A stretch of 64,000 bases of DNA from Psettodes erumei (lineage: Eukaryota; Chordata; Actinopteri; Pleuronectiformes; Psettodidae): positions 806,001 through 870,000 of the forward strand of contig JAFBJZ010000660.1 in NCBI GenBank assembly GCA_016785225.1, in the 5' to 3' direction. How positions within the stretch are numbered: the stretch's first letter is position 1; every line of letters starts with the position of its first letter. Shown in pieces: positions 37,401-51,610 of this stretch. The notes below the pieces were generated by a model. The model was not told the DNA's origin. It saw only the letters and a list, made by a program, of their open reading frames with translations, and did not search any database. A program made the translations under genes and the position numbers.

Positions 37401-40400
37401 CGCACATTAAACTTTTTCTTTTATGATTAAGGAAAAAAGTGACGGTGGGAATTCCTATTGGTGGAGTTAATTATTTATTATTAATTAATCGCCAATAACC
37501 ACTAAGATCACGTTTACTCTGCAGTCATACAGATATTTAGGTTATTAGCAAGTTGACTGTGATGGAGCTGAGACAAATGCACTATTAACTAGTTGTTTTT
37601 TGAAAACTATAATTAATCTTTTGAAAAAAGGTTGAAATAAAAAATAACTGGCGTGAGTAAAAATGGTTTTGGTCCAGGAGTCCATTGTCAAAACATCTGT
37701 CCTTTTCCGTATGTTGCCTGGATTTATGAATAGCAGCTATGTATTGATTGCTATTTGGTATTGATTAATTAGACTCAATTAACAATGCAACTGCTAATGT
37801 ACAGTTCATTATTGCCAGGGTCTTAACACATTTGTACACCCCCCCACTCCTCAACCTAAATTCAGAAGTTCCTAAACCTGCCCCTGTTTCTCTGCTGTCC
37901 CAGAAAAATCCACCTCTTCCGCAACCCCCCTTCTCTGGGCCCCCTCCCTCTCCTAACAGATTTTGTACAGTCCCTTGGAGACAGTGAAACCAGAAGCTGA
38001 GGAACCAGGGTATGCCCACTGGAAGATGGGCCTTACTGAATGCCATACGCACTCAGAGTTTGCTGAAGGAGCCGGGGGTTCATGCTCATTATGGGCTCAG
38101 CCACTGAGCCTTTCTCAAAAGAAAAAGAAAAAAATGACTGCCTCAAAATATGCAAATCGCAAGAACTGAGTATCAAATATGGGTTTATGTTCAGGCAACA
38201 GTTTAATGTTTTTGATTTAGCTTACTTAAATTAAGCAGAGTTGGTACAGCTTGGCCTGGCCTTGGCTGACAGGGTCAGATGGAATTTGATGAAAGTGGTA
38301 TCTGTCGAAAATCTGAATCTGTTATTCTGCTCATTTCATCCCCACATGTGTCTGCACTCCCTGTTCCTTGGTCAGTCTGTACATTTCAGAGAATGTGACC
38401 TTGTCGGTGTCTATGTGTCAAGCAATGTGATACACTCGCAGCTTGCCCAGAGTGTATCCTGCCCTCGCCCATTGTCAGCTGCTCCAGCCCTCTGCAACCC
38501 TGTACAGATAAGTGGTACAGCAGATTCGGGGTAAACTACTACCATTATTGAGTGTTGCAGTCTACAAAAGTAAGAATTTTTCTTGGTGTCACTCTTGCAA
38601 AAACACGGGACACTTGATTGACAGAAGACTTCACATTTCTCTATATCAGCCGGTAGTCACCACACTATGCAGCAGCCAGCAGGTATCACTGCCAGTGCAG
38701 TGTGGCTGCAGCTCTGAGTGCCCAGCAGTGTTTCTGTGAGGTGCAGGAGCCGTACCAAGTGAACTGAAATGTAGTTATGTTGTGTGCGTTATAGAGCCTG
38801 AGTGCAAATTGAAAGAGATGTCTGTGCACCAAAGACAAGTCTTTGATATAGAGGGCTTTGTCACTGGTGTGTGGGTTAAAGATGAAAATAATCTAACGAG
38901 GACATGCATGTGAACAAGAAAAAACAAACAAAAGCAAAGGGTAAAACTCAAAAGAGGCCAAGTTATGCAGGGAAAGCACAGAACAACAATCAGTGCAGAG
39001 CAGAAGATATTTCATGGAGACTTATCTGTCAGTTTTATGTGTTATTGATCCGTCTACAAATTTTGGAGGCTTCCATTCACCAGAAGGTACGGATGGAATT
39101 TCATTCTTAATTTAACAGGCGTAGCACTGAAATACCTGTTCAAAAATTTACTCCTGTGGTCCAGAAGCCTTAAATAGAAGAAGTGGCTGGTGAACTGTTT
39201 GAAAATTGCTATTCTCAGTATCAACAAAAAGGCTGTTCATTTCAGTTTCAGCACGCATGCAACCCATCTGGCCTGGAATGGCTTCAGCCCCAACTGACCA
39301 TTATCACAATAAGGTGACACACAGGCATTACCTGATCTTGCTGACAGACCATGACAGTGGCCATTATCAGGTCCCCTAGCACTGTCTGAACGGCCAGTCC
39401 AGGTTATTATCTGGTGAAGTAGTTGTCCTTTTTTTTGGCTGGAACAAAAAGGGAATTTCAGTCAACAGAAAAGCAGGGCAAAGACACACAGTTTAATACT
39501 TTCTGTAGCCAAGGGAGAAATTGTTGCAGTCAAGGTTACATGAGGCATGCAGTTAGCCTCATTTTCTCAAGAGTACTCAGGAATTTACCTGTCTTTATCA
39601 GGAAATAGCTCAAGTGTGGGCTGTTTAAAAAACTCTCATAAGCCCATTTGGAGTATTTTTTCCAGTGAAGGATGTTGCGTGCCGCTCACTTTTCACACAC
39701 AAAAAGAACAAAATAAATGATATAAATGTTTAGGTGCCATTTAAATTATGCTTATTGTACTTAGATACAAAAAGGATGATTAGAGACAAAGTACTTTGGC
39801 TCAATAGTGGGCTCTGTACGAGTGACAACTTCAGGATATTACCAAAGTGTAACAGACAACAAACATACCAGACCAAGTACGGCTGCAGCAGCAAAGCCTG
39901 TCTGTATCACTTTGAGCAAGGGTGCATCTAAGGTCTTATGCATTTGGCTTTTTGTTTCTGATAGGAAGAAAGTGCTCATGTTTAAAAAGTGCCTCGTCTT
40001 AGATTAAGTCTCTTTGATATGTTCTTAAAAAGACACCTCACGTTGCTTCATCATCACCATCATCCATTCAACCTGAAAACCTTTAAGCAACACATTGAGC
40101 CAAGCCAGTTATTGTGCAACCCATGTTTTCTTTTCATTTTACTGGAGGCTGGTTTTAGCAGTTTTCTATTAAGCAGTCTTAGAAGGTGTAGACCTGGATC
40201 AAAGATAAGACTACTTTATCAAATGCTTTTATCTCTCTAAAGGACATCTGACAGGAACTCCAGAGAAATTCAAGCACAATGCTCAGACTGTGTTTCCTTT
40301 TCATCCACAGAGAAAAAAAACAAACTGCACATTTGCTGTTTGCTCAGCAAGTGTTAACTTCTCTGCTTTTAAGATGCTGCGGTCATTTGTCAGGCCCAAC

Positions 40401-43400
40401 CAACACTTACACTCCCAGACTGGAATTTTAACAGCATCATTTTCATGATCTACATCCCGAGGAACCTTTATCTCAGTCTGTATAAAATTATGTTTCTATC
40501 ATTGCCGATGCTTTTACAATCACACATTCAAAAGCAGTTAAGAAATTAGTATCTTTTTTTTATAAAGTTGCTTGTACTGTGATTACAAGAATACCTTTAT
40601 CAGTAGATATACAGTGTTAGCATTGCAAAGAAGTGGATTTTGAATTGGTATCATTAAACCTTTCAAAAGCAAGGTCCTTGAATCGGGTAAATAACATCAA
40701 GAATTTTGCAGGATTAGTATTCATGATTTGCCACTATACAATGTTTGCCTGCGATCACAATCCCAACTGTTCCATTTCGCCTGATTGCTGATGACATCAA
40801 TTCAAAACCAAAATGGTGTGACAAGAAATGATTTTGAGGGCTTTATATTACAGGTGCTTAAATTGCTTCTGCCTCTGGCTATTTCCTGGTAATGAGTATA
40901 AATGAATTGAAAAATGTAGATGGACCCGAACCGCCAGTGGAGAAATTGATTCCACAGTGGCTGACATATCTATGCTAAAAACAGAGAGGCTGAGATGGCA
41001 GAGACTTTGGGGGAGGGAAGGACGCCCGCGCTACCCTTCATGACCCCGCTCTGCAGTTTCTAGATGCTCTTTGGATTATGAAATGACTGAGTACTCTTCC
41101 CTTGATCTCAACTTCCTGCTATGCCCCAGTGCTTTCAGGTAGAATTTTTATTCATTGTTTTGCTTCACTTCAGTGCAGCTCTTTTTAGAAAAAAAAAATG
41201 CCACTTTTCGAGTTAGAATTATCAATATGCATTTGGGTCATGCTGATCCGAGTGACTGCTTGAGTAATTACCCTTTACTTTGACGTATTGCTGATGTTTG
41301 TGTTTTATGTTTTCATCTAATTGCCTATGCATGAGTCAGACATGTGCAGTAAATTGTTTCCATATTTCTTCAGTGCAGATTCTACTCAGTGGGACGTATT
41401 GAACAATAATCTATGCAGCGTTAATCAAAGTAAGCAATGTTCTATTATTTGTTGTCAGTGTGTCGTTTCAGATGCGCATGCTGCAATACCCCGCAAGTAA
41501 GGCCAAATTGGATGTGCTCCCATGAAGTACTTACCTCCTTACTTTTATTGTCAGTGAACAGAGTCAATTCCCACCCCCTCCCCCCATCTGTGGAGATTTG
41601 TCTGGTCTTAATCTGACACAACATTTATAGTCTTGTAAAAGCTAGGATTAAATTTGGCAGGCCACTCACATAAATGCCGCATAATTATTGTCATTCAAAT
41701 ACTTAATTCTGAAGGGGAACCACTGGTTTAACCAGACTGTCTGATCTCTCAGACACTGACGGCAGCATTTTAATGAAATAAGAGAGTGATGAGTATGATA
41801 CTTATTAGCATTAGTGTTAATGTTAGTAGTAGCAAATCCTGTTTGTTTTTATTAAAAGGGTGCAGCCTCTCTGTGACAGTGGAGGAGGATCACATCTGCT
41901 AACTTTGAAAGAAATTATTGCAATTAAACCTTATATCACATAGGTCACCCTGTCAGGGGAAAAAGAAGTTTTTACAAGTTTGAAAAAGTTGAGAATGGCT
42001 CTCTCAATTAGTCATATTCAGTGAGGAAAAAACTTGTTGTTACTCAACACATTTTTCTGTATTGAGTTGCAGTTAATTTAAACAATTTAATGAAAGTGGC
42101 TTCCCACCCTCTCTGCTAACCAATTTCCTGTGGGAAACCCTGCAAAGTGTGTTATTTTTTGAAAGCTACAAAGCTTAGAGTTGATTATCCCATCTCCACA
42201 CAACATAATTCTACATGTTAATAATCATGGTCAATGCAATGCAGGAAAGTATGGGAACAAATGCAAAAAGTTGTTGCCTTGCAATCACTACAGAATGATT
42301 CTGCAAAATAATACATTCCCTCCAGCCAATTTGATTCGACCATTTTCATTCACTATGGAATTGACAGCTGATGTTCTGTATTACCTCCAGACTAACTTAC
42401 ATTGCAATATATTTTTGCACAGAGAGCTTCTTTTAAAGAACTTTCTGAAATCTGAAAAACTGATCATGGGGTTTCCTATCCATATTATAAGTTAAATGTA
42501 TATCTACTGTGCCTGCAGATAAAATCTGAACATTTAATTTGTTTTTAAGAGGGACAAAACATTTGTGCATGTTGAACAGCATCGTTAAGTTTATGAAAAA
42601 AAAAATCACTGTAGGTATAACAAGAAAATGCCCCTCCAAGTCATATTTTTGTTACTTTGGATACACAGCACAATACTGCAATTCAGATGAAGCTGTCACA
42701 GACAAACAGTTTCACAAAAGGCTTATGGTAATCTCTGGCAGCACCCCTCCGAAACAAGAGCACCAGCCCTGGACCCCATTATGTAAAAACTCTGACGTCC
42801 TGATTGTGGGCCATGGTCGGTAACCCGACAGAGGTAGCATATAATTTCCTTTGATGGGGGTCAAAGAGCTGTGGAGATGACGCTGATGACGCAAACAATG
42901 GATGTTAATTTGAAGAAGTGAATGAATTTGAGCTTGTTGAACCAAACTTTAGCTGGTTATGATGAACTGATAAGAGAATAGAGAGAAGGTAGGGCAGCTG
43001 AGAAACGATCATTATTTATTTACTTTTTACCCTAAACTTGGATCACTTTTTCAAAATTTGAAAAAGAAGTGTTTCAAAAGATGTAAATTGATATATGTAG
43101 AATGACAATCAATTGCTGTTTGATAGAGTGGAATATAAGTCACACATTGCATATTACATATTCCATTACATACACCAGTTTTAATGCTGTTGGTTCCCTC
43201 ATCCAACACTGAGAGAATTAGCAGAGTGTAATGAAAGTGCTAAAAGCCACTCTGAACTTGTATGATTAAGATACGCTTAATGCACATTTACACTTGGCAA
43301 GAGGAGTTCTTGAGAGCAGAGTTGGGCCCATTAGAGATCAACAGGAAAGCACCTTTCAATTATTTCACTCAAAAATTTCTGTCAATTAATCACTCCCCCC

Positions 43401-45149
43401 CTCACTCTGAGGATCATGATGATGTTAGTCATCATTTGACACAAGTGCCAAATTAATTGACGTGGCTAACAGCACAAGGAGATGAGAAATTGCATGCATT
43501 TTCTGCATTCTCCTTCTGTAGATTATAAGTGGAATGTATAAGCGAGACAGTTTAATCTTAAGCATACAGTGTCCAAAAGCTATTTCAGACTGCTTGCTCT
43601 GTAACAAAAGCTCTGAGTAAACCTATTCAGTGCTCTCTCTGTCTGCCTGAGCAGTAAACACACACCTCTCTGAATGCTCTCTGTCTAAGAGCCAGGATGA
43701 TGGCAGAGAACAGAGCTTTTCATGCTGACTTTTCCTCAACAACTCAGTCACTGAAAACAATATGTGAAAACTGAGGAGTCCAGCCAGACAAAGAGCAGCC
43801 ATCTACAGTGTGGGTTGTTTGGAGCCTTCCCTTCAGGACAGTTGATGCAACAAAAAAGCCCCTACAAAGTGTTAGCGACAGGAACAGTATCCTGGAGAGA
43901 CACAGATTGGGGACACATGCTCAGATGCCTCTATTTCTTGAGGAAATACTGTATACCAAACAAATTCATGATATCCTATGAAACTTGTCAATGAAATGAG
44001 ACCAAAATGACGTCTCTTTTTGGAGGTGGAGGGATCATGAAAAAAAGGAAGTAGCTTCTGTATTAACTGCAGGGGAAACTAGCCAGTGCTCCCCTTTGGC
44101 ATCATTTTGAGTGTTAGAAACTCAAAAAATGTAGGGCAGACCTCCTTTACAATTCCACCCCCCCTTTTTGCATCGTTTGGGCCAAAATGAGGTGTTCAAA
44201 TACTGCTCCGATGACTGGCTTTTCTTACGTATTTCCTCTGCCTCCCCTCTTATGAGGCAAGACTAAATGCCTCTTGCAAAACTCAGTCACAAAACGACAA
44301 AGCAATAGCCTAAAAGAAGAAAAAAATGTCTAAAACAAAAATTGTATTCATGAAATATTGTTCAAAATCTCTTGTCAGTCACTGTATATAATTCAAACGC
44401 AGGTTTGTCCTAACAGACTACTCCCACTCCAGCTGGTCCTTCTCCTTTGTTCCATGTGTATCTATCTTGTTTTCCCTGATCAAGCCAGCACCAAATGCCT
44501 CTGGCATGGGACAATGGAGATTGTGATGGGTGGTCGAAATCGCTGCAATGGCCCAGCTTCTGTCTCATTTTCAGTTTATTTAAATGTGCGCTGGCGATGC
44601 ATCGCAGCCAAAAACCACACTGGTTATGTTTATTGGAGCCTCAGAGAGCGCATGCCTTTGGGTGACGTCCCTCTGCCTCTCACAGGACTGCAACTACTGA
44701 CTGACCCAAATACATTGTTTTGAGTAGCGTGGCACATTTTCACTGAGAATGTGATTCATGCATAACAAGAAAGTCATTGCCAAATTAAATGGCTTACTTG
44801 TGAATCTGAGTTCGGTCAGTGCTCATGTTTTCTGCATCTAATTGTGATCCCATTCTGCCGTCTGGAAAAGATTCAAAGCAAAATCCATTTCGAATTGTGC
44901 TTCCTTTTAATGGTGCATGCGGTACAACTCTCAACTTCAATTCTAATAGCCCACAATTGACCATTATATATCTTTGTGGGTCTCCAAAAGCTGTTAATTA
45001 ACATCAGTAACTCGGTGATAACCAGCACCTGAGACCTGCTGATTGTAGTCACACAGGCTTTCAAATCACACAGCCCAGCCTCTGCTTCATTTTGGAACAA
45101 ACTCCTTCTCCCTTTTCCCTTCCTAACTGGAATAACACAAAACAAATTT
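34494..45149. other. Intergenic; no gene seen
   Basis: Very AT-rich at 34840-34915 (AATAAATA arrays). Enhancer-like patches at 36780-36920 (GCCGGCGGC core), 40740-41000 and 44510-44690 (12-bp palindrome GCGATGCATCGC at 44594-44605, several CpGs). Open frames of 121-130 codons show no family resemblance. Confidence 0.55.
35391..35546 (+). other. Weak candidate terminal exon or gene fragment
   Basis: After TTTCAG at 35385-35390, a frame of 51 codons ends in TGA. Its content is protein-like (VGRLYRSSCEAVVDYNSIKY, then a charged stretch rich in E, K, R, Q) and the DNA is GC-richer than its surroundings. No family recognised. May be an exon remnant, exapted sequence or chance. Confidence 0.15.
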
Positions 45150-45218
45150 CTGGCTTTCTGAAAACTCACTGAGTACTCTGTTTTGGAACCAAATCTCCCT
45201 GCCCATTGGAATTTCAAA
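45150..45218 (+). repeat. Copy 1 of a 69-bp diverged dispersed repeat
   Basis: Matches 48301-48369 without gaps over 69 bases, about 55 identical. The last 41 bases match at 38 positions, including one exact run of 21 bases around AAATCTCCCTGCCCATTGG. No known family recognised. Confidence 0.7.
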
Positions 45219-47260
45219 GCATCCAATCTCTCTGCTGCCCTGCCTCACGTCCCCACCCCCCATCTTGTCTCCTCTCCTGCTTAACCATGGAGGATTGTGG
45301 TACCGTAGGAGCCAGCAAGCACATTTCGTTCACAAGCCAAAAAAGCACATGAAAGAGAAATATTTCTTCAGTATTTTGCATGGTGATATATTATCTCCTC
45401 ACTGCATTTCTGCTGCATTTCTGCCCTAGTTAGCTATCTTACTTTTTATTCTGAAAATATGTCTGTATTCTCATGAACAGTCATGGGCTAGTCCCGTTGA
45501 TATTGATAACCATCATTAAAATTAAGAAAGCATAAAAAAGTGCATCAAGCCAACATTTAAGACGATCTGAAATCAAAGGATAAAGGAACAAGTGGGGAAT
45601 AAGCATGGAGCATACGTTACCTTAATTACCTGGCTACAGCTGATAAAATCTGGAACAGTTGTCATTTCAGGCAGTGGAATCGATGGTTGCTGCCTAGAAA
45701 CAAGAGCCACTAACAAGGGGGGTAGGGATGGCAAACAGCAAATATTAGATTCCAATGCTTAAGACTAGGCAGTAGATAACTGGTTAGGATAAGGGTACGG
45801 TTGGGGTCACATCAAACATCACAAGACATGACTGGTTGGAGTTGGGGTGAGTGTAAGGTTCAGGTTAAGGGAAACATTGACGGTGAATCAGAGCAGAATC
45901 TATTCCCAGGCACTGGAATGGACCGCAACTGTGGATAACAGCCAATTGTCTTTCCTGCTAAAGAGTAGTGGGCTGTTGTAGTGGGGTTCAATTATAATCA
46001 GGTATCTACTCCATGTACAATTCATCAAACCAGGTTTCCTCCTGAGCTGCACAGTAAACACATTTTCTTCAAATCCTCTTCTATCTGTCCCCAGTGAAGA
46101 ATTTCACCAAGTACAAACTCAACAGTGTGCAGATTTCCATATCTCCAGTCAATCAGTTTATTTATAACCTTGCGAATGTTCAGCTGCCCCAGCTAATTAC
46201 TACTATACATAGATTTTAGAATACATGTACAATGGTAACTGCTATAATGATTATGAAACAAACCCATCCCCCACACGTGGAGTGATTAATGGGTACTGTC
46301 AGTCATGGCGCAACATTAGTGCAGCCATTTACAAAGAGCTGCTTCTTGTAAGAGCTCTGGAGACAGGATGGCAAATACTGGATATGTGTTTAGCTCCCAA
46401 ATAAGGTGAGTTATTGTCAAGCACTTATACATCAGACAGATCTTGTATTGTAGTTGTTTAAATGCCTATTGCACATTCATTAGAGCCTACATGTGTGGAG
46501 AATATACCATGAATATGCCAGATAGTATCATGCGGCAATACATAACAACAGCAAGATAAAGTTTCCCCAGAGGGCTCAGCAAAGCTTATCTCATCAAGTT
46601 TAACCTCTCTATTCTTAGCAAACAAAGAAACAAAAGCATGCACAGGCGCGCACACACGATCCTGCCTCATTAAGCTAACTAAGCAGTCGTCCTCAGGAGG
46701 AAAGGTGAGCCGGGGCTGCACAGTTTCTGCCACAGGTCCCCTGTGAGGAGAGCTGGGCAAACATGCCGCTGAAAATTTACAACTCACTTCCTTGAAAAGA
46801 AAGAAACACATCACTTGAATATTCTGTGGTGCTGTTATCCATGACGATAACATTATAATAGCCTCTTGTCCATAGTTGCTCTCAGAGCAAATATAATGAT
46901 GCAAGCTGGTGTTCATCAGGGTTGCCAGGTCTGCGTATTTCCTGCAGAATTGGACTACTTTTGAAGTATTGCTGCAGGTTGTTTTTTCTGTCGGTTGGGT
47001 AGAGCAGTTTTGCATGCAAATTAGATGAATATATCTATAAATAAAAATCTATATTTTAAACAAAACAATTGATATCAAAATCCAACCGAACTGACTCCAG
47101 AACAGCCCATACACACAGGCCAACATGCCCTCCAGGTTCATACACAGACACGCAACATGCTTCAATGCTCTGCCAACCTCCATGTCCATCCTAACTCTGG
47201 GTATTGGGCTGGTTTTGTCACACAGACCGAGCATCTCAAAGTCCTTGATTCTTACAAAAC

Positions 47261-47288
47261 TTTTTTTGTTTTGTTTTGTTTTGTTTTT
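47261..47288. repeat. (TTTTG)n microsatellite
   Basis: Four TTTTG units after a T-run at the end of a chance ORF. Confidence 0.85.
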
Positions 47289-48300
47289 GCTAAAGGGCTT
47301 GTACTGTATTTAATGGTAATCACCGCAGACCTCATGTATAAAAAATAACACAAAGAAAACAACTCAGTAATAGTGCTCGATGTGCACAATGATTTTAGCT
47401 CCACATGACCTTGACAAAGAAGCAGTGCCTGTGAAAGGTCTTATCTTTAATTCTAGTTATGAATGTGGACAGTTTAATTAATGCAATACATTTCTGTGTA
47501 CACAAGCAACCTCAAGGGAGCATGCAAATATTTTTTATGCGTAAATGGCCACATCACAGTAGCTCTGCATTCAATTAATCACAGTGAGGAAACCACAGAG
47601 AGGCCTGCACAAACAGAAAATTCATCAATGATTTCAAGTCTAATAAGGTTCCAGACAAATCACTGTCCTACTGCCTATTAAAGCCCCTTCTACTGCCTTA
47701 TAGTATGCTGTTTATCTTGATATTTATGATAATAAACTTAATGTTTCCTCTCACAGCTCCGTGTTGCCTTCATATAGGCACAAACAGGAAAGGTTTCAGA
47801 AAGGAAACCTGTAACCTCATACATTTTATCAAAACAGTCATTATTATTGACTGAGAACCTCCACAGTTTTATTGTCTGTTTCCAACAGTCTATTTTGTTT
47901 TAGTCCCTCAACGTCACTGTGAGTGTGGCTGCAGAGTCTATCAAAAATGTATTCACTGTATGAGTGGAGTGTAGACAGGTTAACAAAAAGCCTTTTAGGA
48001 GAATGTGCTGCTTAATTAGCTCATCAAAACATAGCATCCCTGAGTGGCACTAACTCCACCGCCACTATCATCTCAATATTCACTGTAAGTAAAGGAAATT
48101 GCCATTGGGAAAAGTCCTCAGTTTAAAAGAAACAGCAATAATATTCACAATCTTTCGAGTTCATGCGTTGTTGAAGGTTGTAGCAACATTAAAGATGTAA
48201 TCTAAAAGACATATACATATATTTATCAAGATATGCAGTATCTGCTAAGGGTTGCTCGCTACCAACGACTCAAAAATTCCTTTAGCAGACTCGGAGATTG

Positions 48301-48369
48301 CTGGCTTTCGGAACTTTTTTTTAAAATTCTGTTTTCGACCCAAATCTCCCTGCCCATTGGGATTTCAAA
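48301..48369 (+). repeat. Copy 2 of a 69-bp diverged dispersed repeat
   Basis: Same strand and spacing as the copy at 45150-45218, 3.1 kb away. Both start CTGGCTTTC and end ATTTCAAA. May be an unannotated repeat family or a duplicated regulatory element. Confidence 0.7.
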
Positions 48370-51300
48370 AACCCTCTCATCCCCAGTTCAGCTGCTCAGC
48401 AGTGAATTGTGTCACCACAAGTCAGTGAATGGCAGAATTAAATAGTTTGTTTTCCAGAACAAAAATTACAAAGCATCAGTAAAACAAAAGTATTTTCCAG
48501 GGTGACATATCAGCTGTTAACTATTTCCTATGATTGTATCAGGGAGTGACTGTGCTTTGTTATTAAAATGGAGGGATAAAACTTAACACCACTGCCACAG
48601 TTGTCAGCAGATTTGATTTTTAAATTTAATAAAATCACCTACGATCATATTATAAGGATAAAACATGAAGCTACTTATTATTTTAAATGAGAAATGTTTA
48701 CTCATGGCTGATGCAAACTGTGAAGGGAATGAACTCTCTCTTCTCAGAACCTTACACAGTGTCTAATTCATTAATGAAGTCAAGTGAATCTTTCTCTTTT
48801 TTCATTAGCTGAGGGTCTTTTATGCTGGACAGGCCACAGTGGGGAATATTTACACGTGTTTCATCTTGCATCTCAAAAGCTAAAACTAAAAACCAACAAC
48901 ATAGTCAGCAAAGAATGTGAATGTATTAAGTGTTGTGACCCACAACACCTGTTCTCACACTGAGGGAGGATTACATAAACACAAATCTGCGCTCATGAGC
49001 GCTGATCATAAGCTCTGTCACTCGCTGTGTAAGAAAGCATTTGGAGGGACATAAGAGCTGCCTCGTTATATTATATAACAGCATCATTTGAACTTAAAGT
49101 TTGCTGCTTTCAAGGGGGATGTGTTAAGTGTTTTTGCAAATAATTCTTAGTGTTTGTTTAACTCTGTGTAGAGCACTATCATGGATGAGTTTGTTAAGCC
49201 AAAAGGTATTTCTTATGAATGCATAAATGTATATTAAAATGTCTCTTCCTTGATTTCCTGCTTGTGGTAATAATGTGGCAACCGCTTTCTTCCATTCCGG
49301 TTCACAGCCCACCCACATGGGACTCTGAACAAGATCAATCAAATGCAAATACTGTTAGATCCAGGTTTGCTTTGTAGTCTTCAGTCCTCTGTAAGAGCAA
49401 CAGACGATCTTTTGTCTCAGATTTGACCTGATGTCATGTCGAATATAGCCAAGATAACAGCATGCACTCCTTTACCTTCCCTTGTTATCAGAAGTTAAAT
49501 ATCATAGCTACAGGGGCTGAAATGACCTGCACCTCCTCCAGCATGGATGTCTGGTGGGCGTTAAGGGGGAGGTGGGCAGTCTGCCCTCCCCTCTGTGATC
49601 TAATAGCCCCCTGGGAAGCTGCTTAGCCCGTCCACTTCATGTTTCCCATTTGGTGGTTAGAGCCCTGATGGGGATGTTTAAGGATGGGAAGCCTTAACGC
49701 CCCCATTTGTTTTCCTGTAGGTAATCGATGTCAGACTCAGGGTTACAGCTAATGTGATTTATGTGTTCTATTTCCACTGTTATGCTTCATGTACAAATTG
49801 TCTTTGGTGATGTAAATTCCCCAATCTTTACACAACTTGCTGACACTGAATCCCAGCTGCCAAACCCGAGCAATTAATCCACGTTTGTGTGTCCAGGGCC
49901 TTTTTTTCTTTTATCGCCAACACCTGCAAATCATGACATGTTGAATGTTTTGACACTGAACCTGGCTTCTTTGCTTAACACTTCATCTCTCTGTACAGGG
50001 ATGATAAAAACAGGGACAGAGATAAAACCATTTCTTCATTTCCCTCCAAGGAATGGAGAGCAGTCTCGTGGTAATGCTAATTGGCAGGTTTTTTCATATT
50101 TGGATTTCATGTGGCACAGCACGGTGAAATTAATCATGCTTTTCTCTTGACTCTTAAGTGAATCATCTGCAGTCAAAACACAAAGGAAATCAAATCAACA
50201 TATTCATTCGGTGATGCATACCTTTGTAATTATGCCTCTACCTGCAGCACTTGATGCACATTAATATCTCCTCCCAGCCTAATTCTTATGTAACAGCAAT
50301 GCAATAAACATGGATTGTGATAAAAAAGAGTTTGTTATGTGCTTGAAAGTTGCTTTTTGCATGTCATCAAATGGGCATACTGTACTGTATTTATGAGAGA
50401 CGGACAATCCACTGATATATAACTAACATAACTTTGCAGACTTGGATTTCCTGCTACACAAAAAACCCCCAAAAACATAATTGCACTGTTGACATTCAGG
50501 AAGAAAAATAAGGAAAAGGTACAGTCAGAGAGGTGCTACAAACAGTGAGCACAAAGCGGAAAGGAAGAATGGACTACTGATACTGAACCAACAATTGCAA
50601 TCTGCCACAAGGAGAAACTGCACTTGAAAGCCCAATTTTCTTACCATGATGGTAAAGTCTATTTTGCTTGTACTTTGGCTGCAATGTTTTGAAAACATAT
50701 TTTCTGCGTTATTTAAGATAACTTCAAAGGGCTGCGTGCAGTGATAAATTCCTCCTATGATATCTTTTATGACAAGACGAGAAAACATGTTTCTCAAGCT
50801 GCTGCACTTGGTTGTCAAGGGAACATTTGTGAAAATGGAGTGTGATATTCTCCGAGAAAAGCATCCTCAAATATTTGCATAAAGGCAAATACCACATTTG
50901 AAGGCGGAGAGATCGATTTGAGCATTTTTATTCTCAAAAACAGAGCCGCTTTCACTGCAACTCTAAAAGCCAGGGTGAGAAAGCCACAGCGTAGCAGCTT
51001 CCTCATGTCGACTTCTCTGGTTGTTTTCTGTAGATGGTTTATGTTATAGAGAATGTGGCTGGTGTTTTATCGTCTACTATCTGTTGTGTGTTATCCTGCC
51101 TGGAGCTGAACCGTGATGATGCAGTGTCCCTGTCCAGGAGCCAAGGACAGCCCTCTGTAGGAGGCTGAGCATAGCCTGATGGACGAAGGAGAGAGGACAG
51201 AAGAGGACAGACAAGACTCCTGGATGTTTTTGTGTTGGCTAATAGCTAATAAATCATAGCACAGCCTTGTGTTGGTATAACTGTATAATTACATTAATCA

Positions 51301-51610
51301 GGTAAAGAACTTTGACACCAGCTGACTGTAATAAAACATAAACCTGGGCATAAATCAACTTTATGTAAAAGAGATAAGATGTGATTTCCTCTGTGCTTAT
51401 GAATTATGAACACAGAGTGAGGGAAGACAAAACGGGAAACGCTGAGCGCGTATCAGTGACGGTATTCAGCAGTTACGACTCAAAGTCCAAACCCAGGTTA
51501 ACTTCTCTGTTGGTGAGGTTAAAATAGCCTAGCAGTCCACTGTATATCACAAGGGGGGGGGTATTAAGATCACAGGGATGTATCACTGCAGAACAGACAA
51601 GCCATCCACT

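Larger units (their letters stand above)
45219..51610. other. Intergenic; no gene seen
   Basis: Apart from the second 69-bp repeat copy, holds a 185-codon open minus frame at 46458-47015 with no recognised family, a 14-bp perfect palindrome at 48989-49002 and a GC-richer patch at 49500-49720 with an 11-bp inverted repeat. Confidence 0.6.

Noticed and set aside
45780..45875. GGTTAGG/GGGTACGG-type words suggesting an interstitial telomere repeat
   Set aside because: Only isolated GGTTAGG-like words, never two TTAGGG units in tandem.
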